A stretch of 64,000 nt of DNA from Megascapheus bottae (taxonomy: Eukaryota > Chordata > Mammalia > Rodentia > Geomyidae): NCBI GenBank assembly GCA_024803745.1, contig JANJXV010000004.1, positions 45,445,358 through 45,509,357 on the forward strand. The letters are read 5' to 3'. How positions within the stretch are numbered: position 1 is the stretch's first letter; each line of letters opens with the position of its first letter. The position numbers and the translations under genes are program-made. The notes below the pieces were generated by a model that searched no databases, was not told where the DNA came from, and saw only the letters and a program-made list of their open reading frames with translations. This document shows positions 1 to 12,199 of the stretch, in pieces.

Positions 1-117
1 TAATAAACAAACATACATTTCCCAATGTTTTTACTTGGTCAAATAATTTTGTCTTCAAAGATTGCTATCATTCTTCTGTTTCTATCATTGTAAAATAAAA
101 GCTCTTTAACCTATACG

Positions 118-118
<1 letters not shown>
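1..118. other. Unique noncoding sequence
   Basis: AT-rich, with no gene or repeat that I recognise. Confidence 0.5.

Positions 119-169
<51 letters not shown>
119..169. repeat. (CA)n microsatellite
   Basis: Uninterrupted CA dinucleotides, about 25 units, ending in an A/C-rich flank. Confidence 0.97.
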
Positions 170-172
<3 letters not shown>

Positions 173-2837
173 CCCCACAGGATGAAGTATATTTCTTTAA
201 ACTAAATACATTTCATCTAATGAGAAAACCAATATCATTATTTTGCAAATTTTACTAACAGACAATTAAAAAAAAAACACTGCCACTTCCACTGTGCCAC
301 AAAAAAAAAGCTTTCAGGAACACACCTAAAAATGCAATATCCAAACAATTAACCATATGAGAAAGCAGAAATAATAACATGCATTTTTATACAGGCAAGT
401 TATTTACAAAGCCTAGATTGATACCCAACCTCCACAGTGAATTTGCCAGAAAACAAAATGTCTTTTTCTAAAGAAAAAATTACATATGTATGCCAATACA
501 AATTCAAATAAAAGCCAAAAGCTAATATTAATTCTAGGCATCAAAATGAACAGCATGCACAAAATTTATGAGGCACTGTTGGAAATAAATTTTCTTCATT
601 GCAAAGGCAGTGTTTTTTCCAGTGGGTGGAAGCAGATTTGGGCTAACAGAATTTTTCAATAAATTAAAATACAGACGCTGAAAGTCAAGAGAGGAAGAAT
701 GCCAGAAAGGCCCCTTTCAGAGTCATGCTCTGAGAGTCTGCACAAATTGATGTTATTTATCTTGATAAGTATAACCTTCTTTCTCTCTACCAACCAACAT
801 TCACCCATCTTCTTGTAAAAGAAATTAATGTTTGGCAAATAATTAATCACCCCTATATTATCAAGACTATGTCCTTATGCTATCCATGGCCTTTACACAA
901 AGGACATAGTAACTTCTCCTAATATGGCCCCTTCCTCTTTCTGGGTTCTGATTCTCCACCTGATCCTCCAGGCTTTCTAGGTTACAATTTCACCCCATCA
1001 GCCTGTATTTCTGTACCATCCCATGATGCTCCTCTCCACCCTACTCATGACTACATGTGAAGTTCTTTCTGAAACACACTAGAATTATTCTAATCGATGT
1101 ACACATTCATCTTCCTCATAGGTTTTGATAGAAGACAGGTTCTGATCAGAAGTTCCTGAATACAACGTTTCCCCTCATATCAGGACCCCAGAAAGAGAGG
1201 AATCAGCAGAGAAAAGATCACTTGGAAATCATCTGTTTTGAAGAGGAAAATGAAGTGACTACTAAGGGAACCAACTATAAGGCAGAGCTAGAACGTGAAG
1301 GAAAGGTCGTGTGGTAATGGATAGTGAACCAGAGTGTTAGATCCCAGACCCAAACTCCTAGACAGGCGCCACATGTCAGATCTGGCTACTGATTTTCTAT
1401 ATTCCAAATGAAGAGACATAGTGAAGGGTAGAGAAGGCGGGTTCATCACAGCATATCTTCAGCCATATTCCAAGGTTCAGACATGAGCCATAGGTTCAAG
1501 TACCAAAGAACTTGGGGCAGAGGAAAAAAGTTACACGTAATTATGAGTCTTGTTTACCAGTGTGTTTCAGCAGATCATTGCGTTCATTCTTGTTTTGTGA
1601 GGGAAATCTCATCAAGTTCTTATCAAGAGTTATTATTGCTGGTGATTGATCTATCTGAGGGGGCTACATTGTTCTTTGCAGGCATTTACAATTTTTCATA
1701 AAGATGTTATTGATCAGTACTGGTTTTCCGAGAACCCAAGGGAATTCAAACAGTGACTGGAGGAAATGGCTTAGCACAGACATGTGAAATGGAGGCAGAA
1801 GTGCATAACCCTTCTCCTGTTTTTAGTTAGTTGATGGTCCATTCAGCATATGTTACAATAGCCCAGTTCCTATCCTGGCCACAACTCACAAAGACGTATG
1901 CAGATGATACTTATATAAATGTAGTAAAGATGCCAGTGGCTATTTGAAGGTTAGAAACAGGATTTACCTACTTCTAAGTCTTATGTACCCTAATTTGTCT
2001 TCGGTAACGAGCAGATCTAGGGGCAGAGTCCAGCCATGTCAACATTAGCTGCTAGCCACCACCAGTTATTGCCTCCCACCAAGCACAGCAGCCAAGAACC
2101 TGACCCTTGTGGCTCACACTCTGCTCAGACTTGGGATGAAAGGGACTACTCCTCAGCTGCTGAACGTCTGGACTGATGAACCCCTTCTGTTTACTGTCCT
2201 CAGCAGAAGTTTCTAGGCAATCATCATTACTGAAAGATTACTAGACTAGATAGGGAATGTTTCAATGTTCTCTGTGAAGGTTTTATGGATCCATTTTTTT
2301 TCAGTCTGAGTGCATGGAATTTAATGAGAATAAGTTGATACCCTGAAGTTACATTAAGATGCACTTTTTCCAGTTGTTTGCTGAGCTGTATGACAGGAAT
2401 GTGGACTTTTATTACTGAGAATAGTTTAACAAGAAGAAAGTGACTCATTTGTGGAAGGACATCAGTGTTTCTTAACTTTAAAAAAGATAAGCATTTTGAA
2501 TTCTAATTCAGATAGCTTCTGCACCTGCCAGTAACCAAACATCTCTAAAAAAAAATCCTAGGTTTTCTTTTTTAATGATCAGCATTGTTTGAATGGTCAC
2601 ACATGTTAAAATTTTGGTTCCTGTTACATTCATGTCACTGAAATGACATAAAATGAGTCTTTAATTTACATTTCTTCTTTAATAATTCTTACATAATTTA
2701 ATTATAAACCCATAACCATGTCAGTACTTACTCTGAGCCAAAGAGCAGGAATGGTATTTTATATTTTGGTATGTGTTTATTAAATGTATGGATTGCTTCT
2801 TAATCATAAGAATACTTGGAGGTGAGTAATTCCCTAT
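170..2837. other. Unique noncoding sequence, no gene seen
   Basis: AT-rich sequence. Open frames are short (at most 73 codons), have no family I recognise and show no clear exon structure. No young SINE or L1 is visible. Confidence 0.6.
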
Positions 2838-3060
2838 TGTTCATTTATTTACACTTTCAGCAAATATTTATGTACCACCTGCTCTATGTAAAGCTCTGAG
2901 CAAAGAGCTAGATAATAAGGCAAACCACAGCATACACAATCCCTATACATATGGAATTTAGAGCCTGGTGAAGAAAACCCAGCAGATTAAATATCACCCA
3001 ATTAAATAAATAACTGTGGTGAGTGATAGTAACAAATGCTATATCTTGCTGAGAAACAAA
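2838..3060 (+). repeat. Probable ancient mammalian interspersed repeat
   Basis: It carries the degenerate pattern of a common old mammalian repeat: an A/T-rich caaatattta block, then accacctgctctatgt, and further on a gtgatagtaacaaatgctat block. I recognise the pattern but cannot assign a consensus name. Confidence 0.5.
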
Positions 3061-3545
3061 TATATGGGTCTGGAAAATGTAACAACATTCTGAGATGCTG
3101 CCTGCTTTGGTGAATGATTAGGCATTCACCACACTGACCGGACTTCCTTAAAGAAAAGCTGTGCAGCCCCTCCCTCTCTGGTCCAACAAGAAGGAGCCTT
3201 CCCCACCCCTCTCTCTTCTAGCACCATTAGATTTTGCTCTGGCAACATCTAGCAGTTCAAGTGGTCCATTTATCTGCCTTATTTCTGCAACATGATTAAG
3301 GTGGAAGGAGAGTCATCCAACTTTCAGAATAAGAAATCTAACACCAGAACTGTAATGCAAGTCACACCTATTGGGAGATGATGTTAAACAATCCTGGTAC
3401 ACTAAGAATTCAGAGACTGCACTCTATTTACCTATGCAGAGGAGTTGTCACTTCATGGCTCATACTGCGATAGTCTGTGTCTGTGTCACATGACTTATCT
3501 CTTTGACTCTGCCTAGGAGTACTTGCTAAATAAAGCTTGAAAGAA

Positions 3546-3668
3546 AATGAGAGATGGGGAGGGAGGGAGGGGGAAGAAGGAAAGAAGGGAAGGAAGGAGA
3601 GAAAAGAGAGAAGAGAGGGAGGAAGGAGGGAAGGGAAGGGAAGAAGGGAGAACGAAGGGAGAAAGAGG
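3546..3668. repeat. Polypurine tract (GGGA/GGAA-rich)
   Basis: About 120 bases almost purely G and A on the plus strand, built from imperfect GGGA, GGAA and GAGA units. The long open frames crossing it on both strands are composition artefacts. Confidence 0.93.
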
Positions 3669-3721
3669 ATGAAAAATATTGCAAATATACCAGTATTCCC
3701 ACAAATTGTAGGCAAACAGAA

Positions 3722-3744
3722 ATATATATATATATATGAGACAC

Positions 3745-3801
<57 letters not shown>
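3722..3801. repeat. Compound (TA)n / (GA)n microsatellite
   Basis: About eight TA units at 3722-3737, then a nearly pure GA run at 3750-3801 that abuts the 5' end of a SINE. Confidence 0.95.
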
Positions 3802-3803
<2 letters not shown>

Positions 3804-3805
3804 CA

Positions 3806-3965
3806 TTGGGTGTCGGTGCCTCACGCCTGTAATCCTAGCCACTCAAGAGGTTGGGATCTGAGGATAGAAGTTCAAAGCCAGTCCGGGCCCAAAAATCTGT
3901 GAGATTCTTATCTCTAATTTACTACCAGAAAACTGGAAATGGTGCTGTGGTTCAAGTGGTAGCCA
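3806..3965 (+). mobile_element. B1-headed composite SINE, 3'-truncated
   Basis: The 7SL/B1-type head is recognisable from cctgtaatcctagcc and the following ggatctgagga. It continues through a linker (gagattcttatctc) into the start of the Geo-type right monomer (gtgctgtggttcaagtgg). The right monomer breaks off at a TA-rich microsatellite, so its 3' half and A tail are missing. Confidence 0.88.
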
Positions 3966-4052
3966 AATATATATATATATATGTATATATATGTACATAT
4001 GTATGATATGCATACGTACATATATATGGAGAGGGAGAGAGAGAGAGGCTTA
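3966..4052. repeat. TA-rich / GA microsatellite
   Basis: Imperfect TA/TG/CA repeats to about 4027, then a short GA run. They replace the missing 3' end of the preceding SINE. Confidence 0.9.
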
Positions 4053-5823
4053 TTACTGGAATATCAGGTTCGTGCTGCTCACCATTCTAGGGGACAGATA
4101 TTGGGATAAGGAAACCGATGTTTTCAAGTCTACCACTAAGGAAAATAGGGGTTCCCATCTCAAATCTCTATCTTGGGGGGTGTGGAGTTAAGACCTTTAT
4201 AAGACACAGCCCATTACAATGGAACAGTAGACAGGAAAAGAGAGGAAACGAACAGAAAGAAGGGGAGGGGAAGGGAGAGAGTGATCCTGACTGGCTGGAC
4301 GAGTAAGGAAGGATAAAGAAGAGAGTCCTTGTCCCTTGCCTGAGGAGAAAGAGTTGAATAGCAAGAGAGATCTAAAACTGGTTAAATAGTTTCTTACAAT
4401 CCTTACTGATTTGGACCCTTCTGGTGAGTTAGTTAAATCATTAAACAGAAGTCAGAACAATAAAGACTACTGGAAGAAAGTCTCTCATTAAAAACTAATA
4501 ATGTAGAAATGGTGGGAAGGAATGGATGGGCTCCTTGAAGAACCGCCCTTCCCTGCTTTGCATTCCTTTCTCTTGGCCCATGGGAAGTCAGAGTCGGGCA
4601 CTACACTGCCCTTGGATTTATCACAAACCTAGACCTGAAGCCTAGGACAGTTTGAAGCGGCCTTGGGGAACCCTGCTAAGCAGTGATATGTGGGCCTCAA
4701 CATCTTTGTAACTAGTGTTCAAGACAAATGTAATGAGCAGCATTTTTTCAAACATAAAATTCACCCTTTTCATTTTTTAAGCTTTTCCAGATGACTTTCA
4801 TTTCTCATTTAAGAAGAATCCCTAAGTTACAAACTCTCTTCTCTGCAGCAAGTTGCGTAGACTGACCATGCCCTCGGATTGAAGAATTACTCAGCGCACA
4901 GAGCCGATGTGTCTTTTGCAGCATCTGTTATAAAGCATTCTGCCACATCTCCAGTGAAGCAAACCAGTGATCACTATGTCATACCTGCGAAGAGCATAGG
5001 ATCTATCTCACCAGAGCAAGAAAATGTAAGGAGTGATTTTCCCCAGCACATAAAATCTAAAGTCAAAGTCTTATGACAAATTCTACCAAACAACAGCAAA
5101 AATCATCAGTACTTTCTCTGACTAATTCAACTTCCTCCTTGTTAATGTCATTGACCCCTGTGTATAAATGTGGAAATAATAACAAAAACCTCCTTAGCAG
5201 GACCTTAAAGAATTAACGATTGAGACATTAAATAATTAGCGAGAGTTTCTACCACTTTTCTGGTTTCACAGACTTTCTTGATTAGCTACCTGGCAAGAAA
5301 TAACAGAGTATTTATCATCTAATTACTTTGACCCACATCCCTTTGAAACTATAGATTATAAATCTGTGTCAGGCTGTGATGGTTTGCCATCTGTTCTCAT
5401 GACGTGAAGTTTTTAAATATAATTACAAGATTGCTATCTTAATGAATAGTTCAGTAGTTTAAAAAATGGTTCGTGAATTTTTCCTCTAAGAAAAGTATGA
5501 CTTGAGATGTGATAAGAACTTTGTAACTTTTATAGTTTCCTTATGTTTGTTTGAGTTTGTATCTGGGAACCAGGTTTTGAAATGGTAAACAGTAGAAAAA
5601 TTAGACTTAATTAGACTATTATTTAAAAATAACTGAAAACAATACCAAAAATTCCCCAGGCTACTCAGATTATTGATTCAATAAAGCTTGTAATACAGCT
5701 ACCCACCACAAGACCCTCCGTCAGTCCTCTAGCATCCAACTCCAGCTCCAAGAGAAGAACAAGTTCTCTTTTTCCTTCCCCAATAAGGTACCTTTTAGTT
5801 TCTCCCCAAGGTACTCCCCCTGA
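4053..5823. other. Unique noncoding sequence, no gene seen
   Basis: The 65-codon frame at 4879-5076 has no recognisable domain and no convincing splice or promoter context. I treat it as a chance ORF. Confidence 0.55.
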
Positions 5824-5841
5824 CCCCCTCCCCCCCCCCCC
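5824..5841. repeat. Poly-C tract
   Basis: C-run with one T interruption. Confidence 0.9.
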
Positions 5842-7413
5842 ACTGGAATGTTCTTTTAAGGAGTGTTCCTGCCAGGAACAGAGTATCAGGACAGCTCTGA
5901 AGGAAAGTGCTATAATGAGTTATCACTTTCTTCCTTGGTAATAGCATGTCAAGAGTTTGACAAGTATAGGTTCTGTCTAGTCCATCATTTCTGATCTTTG
6001 TCTAGAGTAGCTTCTCTGTCCTTTGATGATTTTACTATTAGAGGTGACACATTCTTGTCTGTTCCCAAAATTGCCTGTGAAGGAAGTCTGATCTGGAAGT
6101 CTGTCACTTCTGATCCTTACTCTTGAAATTGGAGCTTCATGCAAAATTCCCATTAATTACTATGAGCTTTAAAAATGAGATCAAAACTGAAGTCATATCT
6201 TCTGGTTAAGTGAAATATTATGAAAAGCCAAGGGACTCAATCAATTGTGTGAAGAAAAGGAAGAAGGAAAATATGGACAATACCCAATATTTATCTCACC
6301 TAATAGTCATAACAATTCTTGAAAGAAGTTATCCTGGGTATATATTTTAGCTCATAAAGCCAAAATGGGAGCACAAATCTGTTAGCACCCAATGTAGATC
6401 ATTGAAAAAGTTGCATGTAATACAGTTTGTGAGTTGACAGCAAGTGTAAGCTGGTTTACAGTGGGTCTAGTTGTAGTAAAATCTTGGTGAACTCCCATTA
6501 ATTCTCCACACCTACTAAATGCTTTGGGTCTTCTCACATTCTTCACCTGGCTAATTTCTATCAGCCTGTTATGACTCAGTATGCATAACTCTTTCTTTCC
6601 CCAGAATGTCTCTGAGAATTAATTGGTGACAAGAGTCCCATAACACTATGGAGACTACATATGGCTATCATCTGCCTCACTTGAAAGTGATGCTTTATGA
6701 ATACAGAAAGAGGGAAGATGTCATTCTTCTAATTGTAACTCTCATCTAGTACAATATTCAAATCATCCTCCATCAGACAGAAGAAATTGACAATTCATTT
6801 GACAAAAGAAATGCAACCAGGCTAATAGGACTGCAAATTCACTAATAGAGTATTTACCAAAGCTATTGTGCATATTGTTTCTAACTGACAGGATATTCCT
6901 ATTAACCTCCCTGCTCTGGGAAATATTCTCATCCCACTTAACATACTATCCACACTGATAGATAAAGTGATCCCTTATTACATCTCTTTCTCCTTTTAGT
7001 AGAAACTCTTAGTCTGCCTCAGTCCTACCCAACTTCTGGTACCCTGGTGAATCAATGGGCACTCCACTGGTATTCTGTGAGCTTTTTCTTCTTTGACATG
7101 GACAAGCCAGGTAAAATAGTAAATAATACTGCTGATTCAATGTCGGAATCACATTTCCAGCTTCTATAAACTTTCTGCCTTAATATCTGCCCTATATTTT
7201 CTAGAGGAGATCAAGGCCCTAAGCCCTAGAATCATGGATTCCATAGCTCAGGAATGGCCACTAGCTTTCCGCACAGCAAATGAAGAGTTCAAAGAAAGAT
7301 TTTACAGAATGCATCACAGACCACAAGAAAGGTAGCAAAGGAGGAAGAAAAAGTATGTAGGAAATTTAAATTGGTCAAGTTTTTAATGTTTGCAAAAATA
7401 GTATTCTTTTTTG
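5842..7413. other. Unique noncoding sequence, possible MIR remnant
   Basis: No gene seen. About 6290-6400 (ctcacctaatagtcataacaa, then ataaagccaaaatggg) weakly resembles a decayed MIR, too degraded for a firm call. Confidence 0.4.
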
Positions 7414-7668
7414 TATAACCTTTTTTTTTGGTGGGTCATGGGGCTTGAACTCAGCCTGTGCACTGTCCCTGATCTCTTCAGCTCAAGGCTACTGTCCTAC
7501 CCTTGAGCTAAGCCCCACTTCCTGTTTTCTAGAGGTTAATTGGAGATAAGAGTCTCGGGTTCTTTTGTGCCCGGGGTTGGTGTTTGAACCTTGATCCTTA
7601 GATCTCAGCCTTCTGAGTAGCTAGGATTACAGGCATAGGCCACTGCGCCCAGCTATATAACCTTTTTT
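7414..7668 (-). mobile_element. B1-headed composite SINE with 13-bp target duplication
   Basis: On the minus strand the order is 7SL/B1-type head (revcomp of gtagctaggattacaggcat), linker, then Geo-type right monomer ending near 7435 with an A tail (T-run on plus). The direct repeat tataacctttttt occurs at 7414-7426 and 7656-7668 and flanks the element, as expected for L1-mediated insertion. Confidence 0.93.
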
Positions 7669-7827
7669 TATATAACCTTTTATCTCAACTCTTAACTCAG
7701 GGGGATTTTTTTGTTTCCTCTGTGGAAACAAATTTTCTACTCTATGTATAATACAATATGCCAAGATAAATAGTTCATATACCAATTAAAGTGAAAAAAA
7801 CTTTTTAAAATATTCTATTAAAAATGA

Positions 7828-8026
7828 TCATGGTCTGAGGATCATGGTTTGAAGCCAGCCTGGACAGAAATGTTCCCATGAGACTCTTATCTCCAGTTAA
7901 CCACCCAAAAACTGGAAGTGGCACTGTGGCTCAAGTAGTAAGAGCACTAGCTGTAAGCACAAAAAGGTTCAGGACAGTGCCTAGGCCTGGGCACAAGCCC
8001 CACAACTGACCAAAAACAAGAGATCC
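7828..8026 (+). mobile_element. B1-headed composite SINE, 5'-truncated
   Basis: It starts inside the head (gtctgaggatcatgg). The linker (gagactcttatctccag) and the complete Geo monomer (aactggaagtggcactgtgg to acaagccccacaactgac) follow. Confidence 0.88.
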
Positions 8027-11000
8027 TGGGTCACTAGTGAGTTATGCTGTTCACTAAAAGAGAAATATGACCCAACAATCTCACCTTCCCAAGAAGTTAC
8101 AATTACAGGTGTGAGCTACAAGTTCCTGAGTCAATGGAGTTTTGTGACTTGGGTTTTTGAACTTTTTATCTACAGGATTCATTGCTTTTATTTATAGAAA
8201 AAATGTTTCAAGAAACTACATAAGATTATTAAAGTGGTATGAAATCCCCCCAAAAAGAAGTATAACATATGATTAACATAGAGTAATGCCAATGTTAGCC
8301 CTATTAATAAGTAAAGCCTAGAAAGCTCTCCTAGTTTTGATGTATGCCAGCCTCAGAGATGACATGACTATAGCTGTGTACATGTATGGAGATATGATTA
8401 TGAAAGTTCCTTGTTCTATAATGTATGCTGATTTGGAAACAAAATAATTCTGAAAAATAATAGTGTGAATATTTTCCTTACTTGGCATGTGAGTTGTTGG
8501 AAGTTGTGGAAGCCATATTTTAGAGACTTCTCAGTCTCTGACAATCTAGGATGTTCTTAACTCCTCTCAAACATATTTCAATCTACTCTGAGAGCTTTAT
8601 CACACAATTCAATGCAGCTATCATTTTCACTTTTTTTTTTGGTTGTTGTTGAGAATTGCCTAGAAAATGGATCCACCAGACTGTAGGTGTGAAAACACAA
8701 GAAATGTGAGAAAAGTGGATTCTCAAATTAAATTCAAGCAGCAATGTTTTCCCCCTCATTGAGTGAGTGTGAGTATGTGAATACACCCCCCTCTCACACA
8801 CAAGACCCTGTGTCAGTTCTTATTCTAGCCTGAAGTGCAAGGAAAGATAATAAACTTTCCAATTTTTTTAAAGCACAGTAGGAAGTTAGTTTGAATCTGT
8901 ATCGGATAAAGCACTGCCATGAAATATTACAAAATGTAAGTCAGGAACATGTTGAAATTTTGGTTGTAGACTGTGTTTCTATGGCTTCACCTTTCCAAAT
9001 TCTCTGCTGAGTCCTCCTAAAATAAGCATTAAAACTCAATAATAACTAACTGAAGAAATTCCTGAATGAAAGCCCCCACTCATGGGTGGTGAACCTGAGA
9101 AATTATTTGGTACATAATAGAACAAGCACATATGTTTCCATCTGTGGCCATCAACCTGTACTAATAATATCCTAAACCCTACAATGGATGTTATGATCAC
9201 CCCAATGATCCTTGGCGGAATGAAAAAAAAAGCTTCCTCTCTCCTACCAGAAGGAAAATGCTGGATTGGACTGGATCTCTTTGAGGCCATTTCAACTAAC
9301 TTAAGATTAAACTATTCTAGCTTTTTGGTATTCATTTCTAAAACCAACATATGGAATTTTATTGACACCAAGACCCAGATAATGTTATACAGACACTAGG
9401 ATTTCTCTAGATCCTAATTTATCTAAAAGATTAGCTAAAAATTATGAAAGGAAATTAAAAAATTGAGACTAGCATTTTAACTAAGGTAAACTCAGTATCA
9501 AATACTGGAGTAGAGACCTTTTAATAAATATATATTGTATAAAATATGTGCATACATATATATATGTGCTAAGTTAGATGTATATTGGATAATTCCATCT
9601 GGAGGCTCTCATATCATTTTCAAAAATGTTGGCAATGCTCTCCTCCAATAGCCCTCAAAGGCTGATGCACCCACACCATACCCTCCACCCCAACTATTCT
9701 GGTTCCTTCCATGGCCTTTTCTGGAGGAGGTGTACCATATGCTTAGAGAAAGATGGGCCTCTGAAAAGTTGGGCACAAGGAGAATGAAATTGCTCTGTGT
9801 AATGATAGAAACATTCATATTCCCAGCATACATTTGTTTCCAGAAAAGGAAACAGGGATTTCAGAGAAAGAGGGATGAAATGGGAGAGGTGAGCAAAATA
9901 GCACGTGTGCATTGGAGTGGCAGGGTACTGGACAGAAAGGCTTCCAGCAGAAAATGCCTGAGCAGAAGTCACCTGTTCAATTCTCATTTCCAAAAGTCTC
10001 TCCGCAGTGCTTTCTGCGCTATACACGCTATTCGGAGGTCTAAGTCTCTGATCCAGAATCACCAGGTGAGTCAGCTCCAAGCACATCCTCAACCAGACCA
10101 TGGGTTCAAGTTTAAAGAACTGGCTGGCACACAGCCAGTACACAGATTTTTCCTAACGTGTCAGAAAGGCCAGCTCTGGAAGTTCATAATGTGACCATTT
10201 TGTTCAATGGGAGAGAAAACAAGACAAGCAGTAGGTGGTCTGGCCTCTCACTGGAGTTTCCACCAGTGACAAAGGCCATGAGATATCTTTCCTGCCCCTG
10301 CAGCTACTTTTCTTGATGAAAACCTTTTGGAGATCACTAACTGCATAGATTCAAAATGCAACATCTATCACCAGATACCATACAAATTGCTGTCTTCTAG
10401 CCACTTCTTTTCCACCCAGCCTTCTAGCACATTCTAAATAATGCTGGCCACCTGCACTCCCAGTAAGACAAACTCCACAAGGCAAAGTCTCACCCAAAGA
10501 TACAACTCAGAGGCCAATTTCTTTCAAAGAAGAACAAAAATGAGAGCAAACCACTTTCTGCATTTACACAGATTCCGATGGATACTGAGACATAAGGGAA
10601 TCACAGAACACAAACTTCTTTTCCTAAACTCTCAACTTACACAGCCATCACATAAAAGAACATGATAAAGTCAAGCATCACATTATTTGGCAACTTCACT
10701 GGCTCCCACTGCTAGGTTTTCCCTCTCTTCCACCTACTTCAAGAGTGATTACAAGTTCTCAAAAGAGAAATGAATCATATCATTTCCTTTATTTTCCAGT
10801 GATGTCCTGTAGGAAAATAAGGGACAGCTACAAAGTGGTCAAAAGGCAGACCATGAAAATTAGGGAGAGAGAAGAACGAAGAACATGAATAATCCAACAG
10901 CATTCAGCCTGGAGAGATCAGGAATTTAAAATAATCCCCACAGATAGGAAATCCATACTAAATAAGAACAAGAAATGATGGTCAAGACATTTTGTCATAA

Positions 11001-12105
11001 AATAAGCATGAGAGATTTGAGCAATTAGTATGCATTATGGAGAAAGCAGGATTTGATCTGATCAGGAGAGTCCAAATAGACACATTTTCAATTCTTGGGT
11101 TTTTTTTTTTTTAGATGCCAGTTAGCTTACCCTTGGTGACCAGCTCCACATGTGGGTATATGGCCTCTGACTGCCACAGGATCCTTATCCTCACTCCACT
11201 TTCCTGTCCCTTAATTGGCAAATGACAATTTGATCTGTTGTGGCATTCCATAGGATACAAATGAGAGAAAGAAAGAGTAAAAAAAAGGAAAATAATAACG
11301 AGTTGCAGAAATAATCCAACAGGAGCGGAGAATTAAACGAGAGCTAGGATGAAAAGGAGACAAGCAAGCGCAGACAGTGAGACAGTGAATACAGAATCAA
11401 CATAAGACAGAGCCAGAACCCAAGAGGAAACCAGGCTGCTGGCACCAAGGAAGAGTGCTCAGCTATTGGCAAGGAAAGGCGATGGCTGTTCTACACTGCG
11501 GATGCAGAATTCCTGAGAAATGAAGGCTTGATACCACAAAGAATGGACAGGGGCCTGAAACCATGAAATGGCCCTGGGTCCCTCTTCGCTACTGGTTAAA
11601 TGAAGACAAGAGCCAGTGTGGCTTGCTTGAAGTTCAGAGGCTGCTTCCTCTCTCTTAGCATTTCTTCCTGTGAATTGCCCTTCCCTAGGTGATCAAGTCC
11701 TCCAGCCCTCCAACCTCCCAAAGTCAAATGCTCCCTTTATTGCTTCTTCCCCAGGGGACCAACTGCTGGAAGCAGACTCAGAGAATGCGAATGAAGCAAT
11801 AGATGTGAATGGTGACCTGTACAGCAAGCTTAGTAAGCAAGCAAGCGAGGAATCCAAGGCTCTAAGAAGTGAAACAACTCACAGAACGTGAAGGAAATGC
11901 AGAACAACAGTACGTGTGCTCTCTTTGATGTCCTGTAGAATCAGACCCCCAGTCCTAAGTCAAGAATGAAACATACTAAATGTGAGAGGAAGGGCGGTAG
12001 GGTTATTCTAAAGGCGTAATGCTAATTACAGAGCTATTTAACAGAGTAGAATGCTCAAGTAGTATGGATCTGGCACAGTCTTTCACCACATAAAGCGGTC
12101 CCACA
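8027..12105. other. Unique noncoding sequence, no gene seen
   Basis: About 4 kb without a recognisable element. Overlapping open frames of 154 and 149 codons lie on opposite strands at 9694-10194, but neither resembles a known protein. A possible decayed SINE shard is at 8073-8130. A T-run is at 11099-11113. Confidence 0.5.
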
Positions 12106-12119
12106 GCGCCATCTGCTGG
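12106..12119 (-). promoter_or_regulatory. Candidate CTCF-core motif
   Basis: The minus strand matches the consensus CCASYAGRKGGCRS at all 14 positions. It contains a CpG, which is uncommon in this AT-rich DNA. The match is by eye. Occupancy cannot be judged from sequence. Confidence 0.5.
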
Positions 12120-12184
12120 ATATGTGGGCTTCATACCATCTAACATCGTTTAGAACCAGGGATATAAATGAAGTGGCTTATACC

Positions 12185-12199
12185 CACACACACACACAA
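12185..12199. repeat. Short (CA)n microsatellite
   Basis: About seven CA units. Confidence 0.9.

Noticed and set aside
4879..5076. 65-codon frame of gene-like composition
   Set aside because: No homologue that I recognise, no clear acceptor/donor pair and no promoter. It needs conservation data before it can be called.
9694..10194. Overlapping open frames of 154 and 149 codons on opposite strands
   Set aside because: Neither resembles a known protein. Mirror-image open frames point to locally low stop density, and no splice-site pattern supports an exon.
11670..11891. 73-codon acidic open frame
   Set aside because: Plausible-looking composition only. No family, no exon signals.
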